DNA of 64,000 nt from Chryseobacterium sp. E1 (lineage in GTDB: Bacteria > Bacteroidota > Bacteroidia > Flavobacteriales > Weeksellaceae): NCBI GenBank assembly GCA_019203745.1, contig CP078104.1, forward strand, positions 4,278,001 through 4,342,000. The letters run 5' to 3'. Below the pieces are notes generated by a model. That model saw nothing but the letters and a program-made list of their open reading frames with translations, did not search any database and was not told the DNA's origin. Each line of letters opens with the position of its first letter. Within the stretch, counting starts at the first letter, position 1. The position numbers and the translations under genes were made by a program. Below are positions 51,771 through 61,701 of this stretch, in pieces.

Positions 51771-52413
51771 ATGGAACTAGAAAATTTTAAAGAACTTTGG
51801 AATAAAGATACAGGCCAGGAGCTGCCTGAGATTTCCCTGGAAAAGCAACGTGAAATACATTCCCGCTTCAGATGCTGAAAATCAATATGAAAACTGAGTT
51901 CTGGCTGATGATTGTCACATTACCATTGCTTTTAACCAATTTTCCGTTTGCATCTACCGATTCGAATATCAGAATTATATCTACGTTTGTCACCATTCTG
52001 ACAATTGCTTTTATGATGTATTTCTATTCAAGATTTCTGAAACTTTATAAATTACTCCGGAAGAACAGTATTAATACGAACTATGATCTGTTTAATCTGA
52101 AAACCCAGCTTCTTATATCGAAAGAAATTTACATTTCATATTATATTACCTATATTCCGCTAGGCTTTCTTTTATCTTTGATCAAGATCAGTTTTCATTT
52201 TGATATGGAATACAATCTTGCTATTTTCGGGATCAGTCTTCTGATCACTGTAGGGTTAGTATTTTTATGATCAGGTATTGGATTTATTATATGTACGGAA
52301 GATACATTGATGACGTGGTACGCCTTGTAGATGAGCTTAACGGTATTGAACCGGCAGATTCTGACGTCAAAAAGAAAATAACATGGTTTGAGCGGTCTCA
52401 GAAATTTTTATGA
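51771..52413 (+). CDS. Membrane protein paired with ECF sigma factor (putative anti-sigma, module 1)
   Basis: About 214 residues. Cytoplasmic N-terminus MELENFKELWNKDTGQE, then four predicted membrane helices (WLMIVTLPLLLTNF, IRIISTFVTILTIAFMMYF, ISYYITYIPLGFLLSLI, LAIFGISLLITVGLVFL) and the tail IYYMYGRYIDDVVRLVDEL. Breaks near 51875 and 52265. Closely similar in layout to the gene at 53507. Being next to a sigma gene and starting with a short soluble ELWN region, it is a candidate anti-sigma factor, but it has no classical anti-sigma domain that I can see. Confidence 0.72.
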
Positions 52414-52586
52414 ACAAATTAGGTGTCAGCGGAAATATTCTGAACACTGTTTTATGGTTTGTACTGATGTATTTTTTCATCATTGCTTTCCTTACCCTGA
52501 TTCTTCTGATCTTCATTATTATCGGGATTAAATTAAACTTCATTGATGCAATTACTTTACAAAGGGCTTTAAACAGATTGAACTAA
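52410..52586 (+). CDS. Small membrane protein
   Basis: 58 residues; its ATG overlaps the TGA of the preceding gene (ATGA), indicating coupling. Almost entirely one or two hydrophobic helices: NTVLWFVLMYFFIIAFLTLI and LIFIIIGIKLNF, ending LQRALNRLN. No counterpart follows the second module. Real gene likely from the overlap and composition; function unknown. Confidence 0.55.
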   Translation: MNKLGVSGNILNTVLWFVLMYFFIIAFLTLILLIFIIIGIKLNFIDAITLQRALNRLN

Positions 52587-52984
52587 GTTGTCCTGTCAAT
52601 ATCAGGTATTGCACTTTTTCTGATGATACTGACAGATTTTCTATATACCCTTACATTTTTAAATCAATCGGAGACGGATGATATATAAAATATACCGGCA
52701 GAAATTTTTTTGTCGATTTTTTTATAAAAAGAATGTAACATTTTCACTTTTTTTCTACTAACTACGAAAATTAGAATAGAAGATTGATTGTACTGTGGTA
52801 ATATTACAATCAGTTGTTAAGAATAAAAATCCACAAAATTATTTCGTACAAATGCTATCCTAAAAATAGTAGAAGCTAAAAAACACACGATGAGAGCCTG
52901 GCAGTATTTCTGTCGGGTTTTTTTTTTTTAAATTGGCTGTAACATTTTTTTTGAACGTAAACTAACTCTATAGAGTAACAAGCT
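52587..52984. other. Intergenic region between sigma modules
   Basis: 398 bases without a gene. Near 52896-52929 GAGCCTGGCAGTATTTCTGT ... CGGGTTTTTTTTTTT suggests a weak hairpin with a long T tract. No TAnnTTTG box found ahead of 52985. Confidence 0.4.
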
Positions 52985-53502
52985 ATGACCTCATTAGAAC
53001 AAGAGTTTATAAGTAAGATTGAAAAACATAAAGGAATCATTTTTAAGATTTCTAAAATGTACATGTCTGAAGAAGATGACCGTAATGATCTTTTTCAGGA
53101 AATTACCTATCAGCTCTGGAAAGCCTACCCAGGTTTCAGAGGACAAAGTGAGTTTTCCACCTGGTTATACAGAATCGCTTTAAATACCGCCCTGATCTTC
53201 CTTAAATCTGAAAAAGAAGAAGCTTTATTGCCAATGAAGATTTTTCCAGGTATGCGTTGGAACAGGAAGACTATGACGATCAGAAAGAAGAAAAACTGAT
53301 TGAAATGTATCAGGCTATTCATCAGCTTAATCCGATTGATAAAGCGTTCATATTCTATTATCTGGAAGATTTTTCCGGAAAACAGATTGCCGATGAAATG
53401 GGGATTTCGGAAGGGAATGCAAGAGTAAAAATGAACCGGGCCAAAAATAAATTAAAAGATATCTTAAGCCAAAATAAAGTAAAACAACATTTAAATCAGT
53501 AA
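52985..53502 (+). CDS. ECF-type RNA polymerase sigma factor (module 2)
   Basis: About 172 residues. Paralogue of 51252-51761: KHKGIIFKISKMYMSEEDD, RNDLFQEITYQLW, SEFSTWLYRIALNTALIFL in region 2, and LNPIDKAFIFYYLEDFSGKQ, then ADEMGISEGNARVKMNRAKN in region 4. One break near 53228 restores LFANEDFSRYALEQEDYDD. Four bases before the membrane-protein gene of the same module. Confidence 0.92.
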
Positions 53503-53506
53503 TCCA

Positions 53507-54096
53507 ATGAATATCGATGAATTGAAAAATACCTGGAACGAAGATATTGCGGAAGAAACTCCGGAAATAAATATAGAGCAAAGAAATAAAATCAACCTCC
53601 CCTGGAAAAAATACGTAAAAATATGCGCATGGAGTTCTGGTGGATCATAGGAATCTTTGTTTTTGCCTTCATGGTCTGTTCTGTTTGCCGGCCTTTCAAA
53701 CTCCAATTGTATATTACGGTTTTGATAGCATCCATGCTCATTGTTACCGTCTTCTTTTATAATAAGTTTTTTAAGCTATACAATGAGATCAGTAATCCTG
53801 TCCCCAAAACCTATGATTCGCTGAAAGACCTGATCATGCAGCTCAATCTTAATAAACAATATTATCTGTCCTATTATATCAGCTTTGCCCCGTTTCTGGT
53901 GTGCGAAATCCTGATTGTTCTTGAGTTTATCCCATGGCCTGAACCCCTGAGTGAAATTAAAATTGCGATTATACTCATTGGTACAGTGATCGGAGGACTA
54001 TTTCTGTTGTATCTTTCCGGTAAATTCTGGTTCCACCGTTACTATGGAAGATATATTCACCATATTGAAAGGCTGCTTGAAGAGTTGAAGAACTAG
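53507..54096 (+). CDS. Membrane protein paired with ECF sigma factor (putative anti-sigma, module 2)
   Basis: About 197 residues. Soluble start MNIDELKNTWNEDIAEE, then four membrane helices and C-terminal FHRYYGRYIHHIERLLEELKN. One C missing from CCCC at 53597-53600 restores NKINLPLEKIRKNMRMEFWW. Same layout as 51771-52413, including the ELKxxWNxD opening and the GRYI tail. The stop codon lies inside an 18-bp-stem terminator. Confidence 0.8.
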
Positions 54097-54129
54097 TTTC
54101 GGCGGGCTGAAAGCCCGCCGAAACTAGTT
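54091..54129. terminator. Perfect 18-bp palindromic bidirectional terminator
   Basis: AACTAGTTTCGGCGGGCT pairs perfectly with AGCCCGCCGAAACTAGTT around a GAA loop. It sits between convergent genes and contains the stop of 53507-54096. The GGGCTGAAAGCCC core resembles the REP-like family seen elsewhere. Confidence 0.92.
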
Positions 54130-54174
54130 TATATCCATAATTTGTAAAACTGTTTACCATCTCTATAAACCTGC

Positions 54175-55696
54175 TTATTCTTTATTTTCCTTAGAAATCT
54201 CATTCCTGATCCAATCCAGCTGTGGATCTTTTTTATCAATAATGTCCTGCATACTTTCATGTATAACGATATCAGGGATTACCCCTTTTTTGAATCTGAA
54301 AAATCAATATTTGGCTGCACAAGAAGCAATCCGATAGGAAAACGGATTTCTGAGTTGGGAAGCTTCTGATAAGAATAAAATCCGGCTACCGTTCCGTCAT
54401 TTGCCCCTCCGGTTTCTTCTCCTACAAGAGTTGCTCTTTTATCATTCTTTAGTTTAGCGGTAATGATAGAAGATGCAGAAAAGCTGCCGCCGTTGATCAG
54501 GACAAAAACTTTACCATGAAAAGCATTTTTGCTGGGTTTAGTAGGTTTATCAGCTTTCATTTTGTAGAAAACTTTCCCATCTTTTTTGTAAGTGCTGAAA
54601 GCCTGGGCAAAAAAGTAACTGGGGTAGGCAATACTTTTAAGAGCATACTCAAAAGGACCGCTTTTTCTGAAATAATTGGTTCTTAAAGGAATATCTCTGG
54701 ATGTGACCTGAGATGGTTTGATCAGTGTAAATGGTTTATCCGTGAGGTAAGAGTACAGATTATTGATCTCGTACAGAGAACCACCGTAGTTATTCCGTAC
54801 ATCTATAATCAGATACTTTGACTCTGCATTTTTGATCTTAGAAAATGTCTTCTTATAAAACTCATCAGAATATTCCCTGGAGAAACTTTTTACCTTTATA
54901 TAAGCTATTGTACTGTCTTTATCCAGGAATTTGAAACTCCGGTTGTAAGAATTGCTGGCAGCAACATAGTCATTCAGTTTCTTTTCGGCAGTCCTTTTTG
55001 CATTTCCTTATCTTTTTCAAGATCCGTATTTGATTTGGATTCCCGGGTTAAAGTATAAGTATGTTTTTCCCCATTATAAAGAGTGGTAAGCGTTACCTGG
55101 CTGGCAAGTCCGTTTTCTGCAGTATAAAAATTAAAAAAGATCCTTTAAAAAATAAGGCTGAAAAGTAGTATTGTAGCCATCACTGCTGATCAGGCTGCGG
55201 TATTTTTGATGTAATCCGAAATCGGAACCTGGTTGATGGATAAGATTTCAGTACCGGGTTTTATATTTTCAATAGAGTCAGGGTTCTGAACAATATACAT
55301 TCTGTCACCGTCTACATAATATTCAAAACGGCTGAAAAGTCCCTTCTGGTGTTCAAATTTCTTAATTTCCTTTTGGTAAATTTCTTTCTGGGAATTCTTA
55401 AAGAAAGATGTCCTTCACGGATTCCTGCTATTACCGGCTGTAATTTGAAATAAAACTGGAGGGGTAAGCGGCTCATTCAGGGTTTGTTTAAGGCTGTCAA
55501 ACTTGTGTTCCAATTCCTGCTTGGGAATGTACCAGTACAATTGAGGGTGCATTTGCTTCAGCTTGGAATAGGCATAGTCTACATCCTCTTTAAGCTGCTC
55601 CGGAGAAATACATGAAGCCCGCTGTTCGTTGTGTCTTTTTATAGATGCACATGACGAAAGCATAGCGAGAAGAAATATTACCGAATAATTTTTCAA
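54175..55696 (-). CDS. S41-family peptidase lipoprotein, frame broken repeatedly
   Basis: About 505 residues. Lipoprotein signal MKNYSVIFLLAMLSSC at 55696. Then DYAYSKLKQMHPQLYWYIPK, a PDZ-like region, and the S41 core: VDVRNNYGGSLYEINNLY-type strand readable near 54790, catalytic Ser in VLINGGSFSASS, and VGEETGGANDGTVAG. Ends ISKENKE at TAA 54175. Five or more breaks (about 54292, 54995, 55140, 55195, 55412). Tail-specific-protease relatives of this type are periplasmic or surface enzymes in Bacteroidota. Confidence 0.82.
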
Positions 55697-55843
55697 TGTA
55701 CTTTGAGTTTTTAAGCTGCTAAAATAGAAAGTTTTAAATTAATCATCACTTAAATGAATGATAAATTTTCTGAAAAACATGATAAATTTAGTTAAAAAAA
55801 TGTAGCCAAACTATCCGTATTTTCATTTCAAAACAAAAGTCAA

Positions 55844-55851
55844 TACCTTTG
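55844..55851 (+). promoter_or_regulatory. Promoter -7 element
   Basis: TACCTTTG fits TAnnTTTG, 17 bases ahead of the MBL gene start at 55869. Confidence 0.45.
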
Positions 55852-55868
55852 AAGCTTATTTTTTACAA

Positions 55869-56965
55869 ATGATTTACTGGATTATTACCTGTGTTGTTAT
55901 TTTGACTGCAACCTTTTTATTGTCATCAATATGAAAGCATTTGGTGCAGTGCCTAAGGGGAAACGACTGAAGCGTATCCGACAATCAAAATTATACAGAA
56001 AAAAACAGTTTCAGAATATCAGTTACACTCCTTCTATTGCCGAAGGATATAAGATGTCGAAAGTAACCTACGATTTCTTTTTGGGTAAAAAAGATCCTTT
56101 ACTGAAGCCTCTCAAAGCAATTCCTTCTGCTCATACAGACCTCAGGAGCATCGATAAAAATAAGGATGTATTTATCTGGTTAGGTCACTCTTCTTATTAC
56201 CTTCAGACTGATGGTGTTTCATTTCTGATAGATCCGGTATTGAGTTTATATGGTTCTCCTTTTAAATATTTTAATAAAGCATTTAAAGGTTCAGATATTT
56301 TTAAGCCCGAAGATATTCCGGATCTGGATTATCTTGTGATTACCCATGACCATTTTGACCATTTGGATTATCCGACTGTAAAAGCAATCAGAAACAGAAC
56401 AGATATGGCTGTTGTTCCATTAGGAGTAGGAGCGCATCTGGAAAGGTGGGGGTATACGGAAGATCAGCTTATTGAGGAAGAATGGGGAGCCGAAATAAAC
56501 CTCAAAAATAATATAAAAATCGTTTTTACACCTGCCAGGCATTTTTCAGGAAGAAGAATCAGGCAGAATGATACCCTTTGGACATCCTATGCACTGATAA
56601 CACCTACCAGGAAAATTTTTCTGGGTGGCGACAGTGGTTATGATACTCATTTTAAAATGATCGGTGATCAATATGGTCCTTTTGATTACGCCATTCTTGA
56701 AAACGGACAGTATGGAGATGCCTGGAGGTATATTCATGCAATGCCTGAAGATGTGATTCAGGCAGCGGTTGATATTCAGGCAAAACATATTATTCCCGTA
56801 CATGCCGCAAAATTTGCTCTGGCTCTCCATCCCTGGAATGAACCTTTACAAAAGATCACTGCTTTTGGAAAAGAAAACGGACTTGATATCCTTACTCCCA
56901 TGATAGGAGAGGTGGTAGATATGAATCTGACGGATCAGGAGTTTAGCGCTTGGTGGGAAGACTAA
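55869..56965 (+). CDS. MBL-fold metallo-hydrolase (NAPE-PLD-like), membrane-anchored
   Basis: About 366 residues. ATG 55869 gives one N-terminal membrane helix IITCVVILTATFLLSS; one A missing near 55930 (AA, needs AAA) joins it to NMKAFGAVPKGKR. The hydrolase has GHSSYYLQTDGVSFLIDPVL, zinc motif ITHDHFDHLDYPT, FTPARHFSGRR, LGGDSGYDTHF and HIIPVHAAKFALALHPW. This order matches the N-acyl phosphatidylethanolamine phospholipase D-like branch. Likely a periplasm-facing phosphodiesterase on lipids. Confidence 0.87.
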
Positions 56966-57253
56966 TCAGGCATGCCAGATATCCTTATACCTTCTGGGGT
57001 GATTTTCAAACTGCTGGCGTACAAAATCACACTCCGGGTCTACAAGCAGATCTTTCTCTTCTGCATAACGAACAAGTTCGTCCAGCAGCAGCTTGGCATA
57101 TCCTTTCCCTTCACGTTCTTCGTTCAGTTTGGTGTAATACACAATCAACAGCCTTCCGTCAACCTCTATGGACATATAGCCTGCTTTTTCACCATCAATA
57201 AGTAACTGCAGTTCGTCCTGATATGGAGTTACTTTAAACTTTATATTTTCCAT
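56966..57253 (-). CDS. GNAT-like N-acetyltransferase (Gtn type)
   Basis: 95 residues, intact. EREGKGYAKLLLDELVRYAEE is the acetyl-CoA-binding R/Q-x-x-G-x-G/A turn and helix; VDPECDFVRQQFENHP and a terminal W follow. This short type is widespread and of unknown substrate. Its stop directly abuts the convergent MBL gene's stop (56965/56966). Confidence 0.85.
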   Translation of the reverse strand: MENIKFKVTPYQDELQLLIDGEKAGYMSIEVDGRLLIVYYTKLNEEREGKGYAKLLLDELVRYAEEKDLLVDPECDFVRQQFENHPRRYKDIWHA

Positions 57254-57752
57254 AATTACTCAGATTTGGTTGATTAAAATATAACAGAGAAATGCATTCT
57301 CCTTTTAAAATTACAAAATTAATTAATATGAAATAACAGTTTTCTCGAATCTTAACGAAATTTATAATTATAAAAGATAAAAGATAAAAGATAAAAGATA
57401 AAAGATAAAAGATAAAAGATCTTATCATTAAACGATTATTGCCATTACGCATATTCTTCAACTGCCAAACTATATTTAATAAATACAGCCGAGTATGAAA
57501 ATCTTTGATTATCTTGGGTGTACTTTTTTCCGGTATCATTCTAAGCTTACCAAAGTGCACTTAAATGTTTAAAATAAAGACTTTGTAAATTTTTGGTTTT
57601 CTAAAACTTAGATACCATTAAAAACAATCGATTATATAATTTATTCTACAGATAATCAATTGTTTATGCTTTTTAACAAACCTTAGCATTTTTAATTCAT
57701 AATTGGCACTTTAATTGACTAAACCATCATGTTTAATTTAAAGAGGAGTGAA
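57254..57752. other. Divergent intergenic region with heptamer repeat
   Basis: 499 bases, AT-rich. Besides the AAAAGAT repeat (57371-57421) it holds no gene I can support; a 108-codon minus-strand reading frame here is a product of the repeat. Confidence 0.5.
57371..57421. repeat. Heptanucleotide tandem repeat (AAAAGAT), seven copies
   Basis: Seven uninterrupted 7-base units in the gap between the divergent GNAT gene and the 57753 gene. Seven-base units in an intergenic region suit phase-variable spacing changes. Confidence 0.92.
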
Positions 57753-58202
57753 ATGAAAAAGTTATTGTTAACTGCATTATTGATCGGGACGTTCAGTATG
57801 AGCTATGCCCAGTCAGATTATTATAATGATTACAGAAGGAGTATTTCGGATGTGAACTGGCAAACTGTTGTTGCTGATCTTTTATTGTCTACAACTCAGG
57901 CTAACCAGATTTATGCACTGAATGACAGGTACCGTGATTATGATACATGGAACAGGGTATATGTGGTAGAGCCGGGAAGATGGAGAAATGACCGGTATTC
58001 AGAGCTGGAAAGAATTCTGGGAAGAGAAAAATATGTGGTATTTAAAAAGAAATATTACAGAGGACAAAATCCGGTGATTGTATACGGAAGAAATAAAAAT
58101 GATTATAAGAAATACCGTAAACAACAGGAAAAGTATTATAAAGAAAGAGAAAAATACTATAAAAAGCAGAATAAGCATCATGGCCATGGTCATGACGACT
58201 AA
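57753..58202 (+). CDS. Small secreted Tyr/Lys-rich protein
   Basis: 149 residues, intact; ATG 57753 chosen since it opens a signal peptide (MKKLLLTALLIGTFSMSYAQ). Mature part DYYNDYRRSISDVNWQTVVA, then RYRDYDTWNRVYVVEPGRW, and a very basic tail YYKEREKYYKKQNKHHGHGH. The central domain is a helix-rich fold common in Chryseobacterium. Histidine-rich end might bind metal. No function assigned. Confidence 0.8.
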   Translation: MKKLLLTALLIGTFSMSYAQSDYYNDYRRSISDVNWQTVVADLLLSTTQANQIYALNDRYRDYDTWNRVYVVEPGRWRNDRYSELERILGREKYVVFKKKYYRGQNPVIVYGRNKNDYKKYRKQQEKYYKEREKYYKKQNKHHGHGHDD

Positions 58203-58238
58203 AGATTAAAACTATTCAAATTATATATTCAATTTTTT

Positions 58239-58269
58239 AAGTGGCCGGCATTAGTGTCGGCCACTTTTT
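58239..58269 (+). terminator. Intrinsic terminator
   Basis: Stem AAGTGGCCG / CGGCCACTT and T tail after the 57753 gene. Confidence 0.85.
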
Positions 58270-58404
58270 ATAAATAATGACATCTGCATAAAATTTTCTA
58301 CAAATCGGCTTTCGAATATTCAAATATTAATTACACGGCTTTAATAAACTTCCATTCTCTTCTTCCAGCTTCCTTCAGTCTCTAAATTATTTTCTCTATT
58401 ATTT

Positions 58405-58419
58405 GTTTGAATTTTATAA
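58405..58419 (+). promoter_or_regulatory. Putative AraC-type operator half-site 1
   Basis: GTTTGAATTTTATAA, identical over 15 bases to the site at 59328. It overlaps the -7 box of the AraC gene (58417-58424), so binding there would block RNA polymerase and repress the gene. Confidence 0.6.
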
Positions 58420-58424
58420 CTTTG
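58417..58424 (+). promoter_or_regulatory. Promoter -7 element of the second AraC-family gene (leaderless)
   Basis: TAACTTTG matches TAnnTTTG and ends 4 bases before the ATG at 58429, so the mRNA is probably leaderless. Confidence 0.55.
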
Positions 58425-58428
58425 ATCT

Positions 58429-59333
58429 ATGGAATCAAGCGAATCAGTCAAAAGTTTTTATGAAAGAAATGCTCCTGACCTGGCTTTTCAGTGTAGCGGA
58501 GCTCATGGGATGGGACATTTCAATGTGTTTTCCCGGGAATCTTGTTCCCTGATCAGTCCGTACAGCAGGAGAGATTATTATAAAGTTTCTCTGATCATAG
58601 GAAAAGGAAAGCTTCACTATGCTGATAAATGGATCTGTGTAGACCGTCCGGCCCTGGTATTTTCCAATCCTATTATTCCTTACTCATGGGAAGCTGATGA
58701 TGAGGATCAGAAAGGCTGGTTTTGCCTGTTTACAGAACAGTTTCTGCATAATGGAAGCCGTTTGGGCAATCTTCAGGATTCTCCGCTCTTTAAAATCGGG
58801 GGACTCCGGTTTTCTTTGTCAACGAAGATCAGCAGAAAATACTTTCTGATATTTATACCAAAATGATGACTGAGATTCAGTCTGATTATATTCATAAATA
58901 TGATATGCTAAGAGCTTATCTTCATCTGATGATTCACGAAACCATGAAGATGCAGCCTGCGGAAAGCTTTGAGCCTTATCAGAATGCCTCACAAAGAGTT
59001 GCTTCGTTATTTATGGAGTTGCTGGAAAGACAGTTTCCTATTGACAGTCCTGATACGTTTTTAAAGTTGAAGACTCCGAATGATTATGCTCAGAGTCTTT
59101 CCATTCATGTTAATTCGCTGAACCGTTCGGTAAAGGAAATTACAGGGAAAACTACAAGTCAGCAGATTACGGGAAGAATTATTCAGGAAGCCAATGCCTT
59201 ACTGAAGCATACCGATTGGAATATTGCTGAAATTGCCTATGGATTAGGTTTTGAAGAACCTTCTTATTTTACCAATTATTTTAAAAAGCAAACCGGCCAG
59301 ACTCCCAATGCGCTCCGGACAAACCTTGTTTGA
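58429..59333 (+). CDS. AraC-family transcriptional regulator
   Basis: About 301 residues. N-terminal cupin-like sensor (YKVSLIIGKGKLHYADKWICV, NPIIPYSWEADDE, GWFCLFTEQFLH), one break near 58838, then a helical linker and the C-terminal DNA-binding domain SIHVNSLNRSVKEITGKTT with helix WNIAEIAYGLGFEEPSYFT and YFKKQTGQTPNALR. It precedes an aldo/keto reductase gene; similar 15-base sites lie ahead of both genes. Confidence 0.9.
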
Positions 59334-59362
59334 ATTTTATAATTCTTAGTTTGAATTCTATA
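59328..59362 (+). promoter_or_regulatory. Putative tandem AraC operator, two direct repeats 21 bp apart
   Basis: GTTTGAATTTTATAA at 59328 and GTTTGAATTCTATA at 59349. Start-to-start spacing is 21 bases, two helical turns, as in classical AraC half-site pairs. The pair overlaps the AraC stop codon and lies just upstream of the -33 region of the aldo/keto reductase promoter, an activating position. Confidence 0.62.
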
Positions 59363-59365
59363 CCG

Positions 59366-59393
59366 TTGGTGAGTTGAAGGTGTTCTAATTTTG
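59366..59393 (+). promoter_or_regulatory. Promoter of the aldo/keto reductase gene
   Basis: TTG at 59366 and TAATTTTG at 59386 with 17 bases between; ATG follows 27 bases after the -7 box. Confidence 0.6.
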
Positions 59394-59420
59394 TCTTAAA
59401 TAATTAAAATCAATACCATC

Positions 59421-60421
59421 ATGAAATTTAGAAAATTAGGAAATACCGGAGAGCAGCTGTCTGCCATAGGTTTAGGATGTATGGGGATGAGCTTTGCTTA
59501 CGGCCCGGCAGATGAGCAGGAAAGCATCAATACGTTACACAAAGCACTTGACCTGGGTGTCAACTTCTGGGATACGGCAGATATGTATGCCAATGGGGAA
59601 AACGAAAAGCTGATCTCTAAAGTTCTGGTTCCGAACAGGGATAAGATTTTTATTGCTACCAAATTCGGATTCAGATTTAAAGACGGCAAGGCAAGTCACA
59701 GCGGTGCTCCCGGAACTTATTTTGACGGCTCACCGGAATGGATCAGACAGGCTGTAGACTTAAGCCTTCAAAGATTAAAAATAGATACTATTGACCTTTA
59801 TTACGCACACAGAGTTGACCCGAATGTGCCTGTAGAAGAGACGGTAGGAGCAATGGCAGAACTTGTAAAGGCTGGAAAAGTAAAATATATAGGATTATCT
59901 GAAGCTTCAGCAGAATCAATCAGAAAAGCCAATGAAATTCATCCCATTACAGCTTTACAGTCGGAATATTCAATCCTTACCAAAGATGTAGAAAAGGAGA
60001 TTCTCCCAACCATCAGGGAGCTGGGGATTTCTCTGGTTCCTTATTCACCGTTGGCGAGAGGTCTTTTGCCAATATCAATGAAGTACAGAATCTTGGTGAC
60101 GATGATTTTAGAAAATCATTACCCCGTTATCAGCAGGAATACCTTGAAAATAATACAAAGCTGGCGAATGAAATCAATGAATTTGCCGCTTCAAAAGGTG
60201 TAAAAGGTACTCAGCTTGCGTTGGCCTGGGTGTTGAATCAGGGTGATGATATTATCCCTATTCCAGGTACCAAACGGATCAAATATCTGGAAGAAAACAT
60301 TGCGGCAGTCAATATTGAACTTTCCCAATCAGATCTTGATACTATTGATGCCATTCTTAAAAAGTATCCGAATGTAGGAGAGAGATACAATGAAGGTTCC
60401 ATGAAACTGGTCAATAACTAA
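59421..60421 (+). CDS. Aldo/keto reductase
   Basis: About 333 residues. MKFRKLGNTGEQLSAIGLG, MGMSFAYGPADEQES, the catalytic Asp-Tyr pair in FWDTADMYANGENE, Lys in FIATKFGF, and His in DLYYAHRVDPNVPVEE complete the tetrad. The NADPH-binding end is IPGTKRIKYLEEN. One break near 60075 restores ALARGLLANINEVQNLGDDD-like sequence. Reduces aldehydes or ketones with NADPH. Likely target of the AraC regulator upstream. Confidence 0.92.
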
Positions 60422-60490
60422 AAAATAATACTACTGGGGTTCCTGTTTGGCGGGAACTCAGTTTTTATTGTGATTAAGAACTTTATCGTT

Positions 60491-61478
60491 ATGAACAGAA
60501 GAGAACTTTTAAAAAACGGATTATTGGCAGGAACATTAAGCATGATCACTTTTTCCACCGTGTTGGCTGAAACAAAAACTGTTGCTGAACAGAATGGGGA
60601 AGACCTTTCGGGGTGAAAAAATAAAACTCGGGGAGCTGGATCTGTTTATTCTTACCGACGGATACATTCACGAAGAAGATCTGAACTCATTTGCCCCCAG
60701 AGCTGCTATTTCTGAACTGAAAAAATTCTGAAAGATAGCTTTCGTCCGGATACTTATATTGATATGGCGGTCAATATTCTGCTTGTCAAAACAAAAGACA
60801 AACTGATTCTGATGGATACCGGAATGGGAATATTTGCTGATGAAAGAACCGGATTTCTGTTAAAGAGTTTGCAAAAAACAGGGTTTACCCCAAAGATATT
60901 ACCGATGTCTTTATTTCCCACGCTCATCCAGATCATATAGGCGGAATTGTTGATAAACAGAATAAGCCTGTTTTTCCCAATGCATCTGTTTTTATTTCCA
61001 GGGTGGAATATGATTTCTGGAGGAATGCTTCCGTTGAAGATTTTAATAACAGTGCTTTGAAGAAGCATCCTGAAGTTCTTAAGCAGATTATTCCTTCCAT
61101 TCAGAATATTTTGAAAGTCATTGAACCGAAACTGAAATTTTATGATCTCAGCACCACGCTTTACAATCATTTCAGCTTTCAGCTGGCTCCCGGGCATACT
61201 CCCGGCTTAACGGTCACTACATTGTCTTCCGGAAATGAAAAACTGGTATATATTGCAGATCTTATTCACTCGGATGTTATTCTTTTTCCTCATCCTGACT
61301 GGGGCTTTTCCGGAGATACCGATTTGGATATCGCAACGGCTTCGAGAAAAAACTTCTCAAGCAACTGGCAGATTCCAGAACCAGAGCATTGGCTTCCCAT
61401 CTGCCGTGGCCAGGATTAGGCTTTACAAAAATAAAAGACCCGGCATTTGAATGGATCGCTGAAAGTTTTATGAATTGA
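60491..61478 (+). CDS. MBL-fold metallo-hydrolase with Tat/Sec-type signal
   Basis: About 328 residues. ATG 60491 begins MNRRELLKNGLLAGTLSMIT, an RR-containing export signal of the Tat kind, although the motif is short. Hydrolase: ILTDGYIHEEDLNSF, LILMDTGMG, zinc motif FISHAHPDHIGGI, LAPGHTPGLTVTTLSS and YIADLIHSDVILFPHPDW. Breaks near 60610, 60728, 60885 and 61352. Resembles AHL lactonase or quinolone-quorum-type MBL enzymes in layout, so quorum quenching is possible but unproven. Confidence 0.82.
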
Positions 61479-61667
61479 GGTGGCAGGTAAAAGATCTTAG
61501 GTAGCAGGAGTTAGATATAAGACAAATAGATAGTGCTAGTAAGAATACCTGTCTTTATTTGTATGGGCGGGTTTGATGGGAGTAAGAGGGGATCAGAATT
61601 TGTAACAGGATTAAAGAAATAGGCAATAAAATAGTTTTTAGCTAAACTTAAATTAATTCCTTAAAAT

Positions 61668-61695
61668 ACAAAAGCTCCTGAAAAGGAGCTTTTGT
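61668..61695. terminator. Intrinsic terminator
   Basis: Stem ACAAAAGCTCC / GGAGCTTTTGT with TGAAAA loop, ending the minus-strand TonB receptor transcript. The gap 61479-61667 holds nothing else recognisable. Confidence 0.85.
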
Positions 61696-61701
61696 ATTTT
61701 A

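Noticed and set aside
57234..57560. Minus-strand reading frame of 108 codons with repeated FYLLSFI
   Set aside because: It is produced by the AAAAGAT heptamer repeat, which stays open because 7 is not a multiple of 3 but lacks stops; no protein-like composition elsewhere.
60491..61478. Acyl-homoserine-lactone quorum-quenching lactonase
   Set aside because: HAHPDHIGG is shared by many MBL enzymes and the protein is exported; specificity cannot be assigned by motif.
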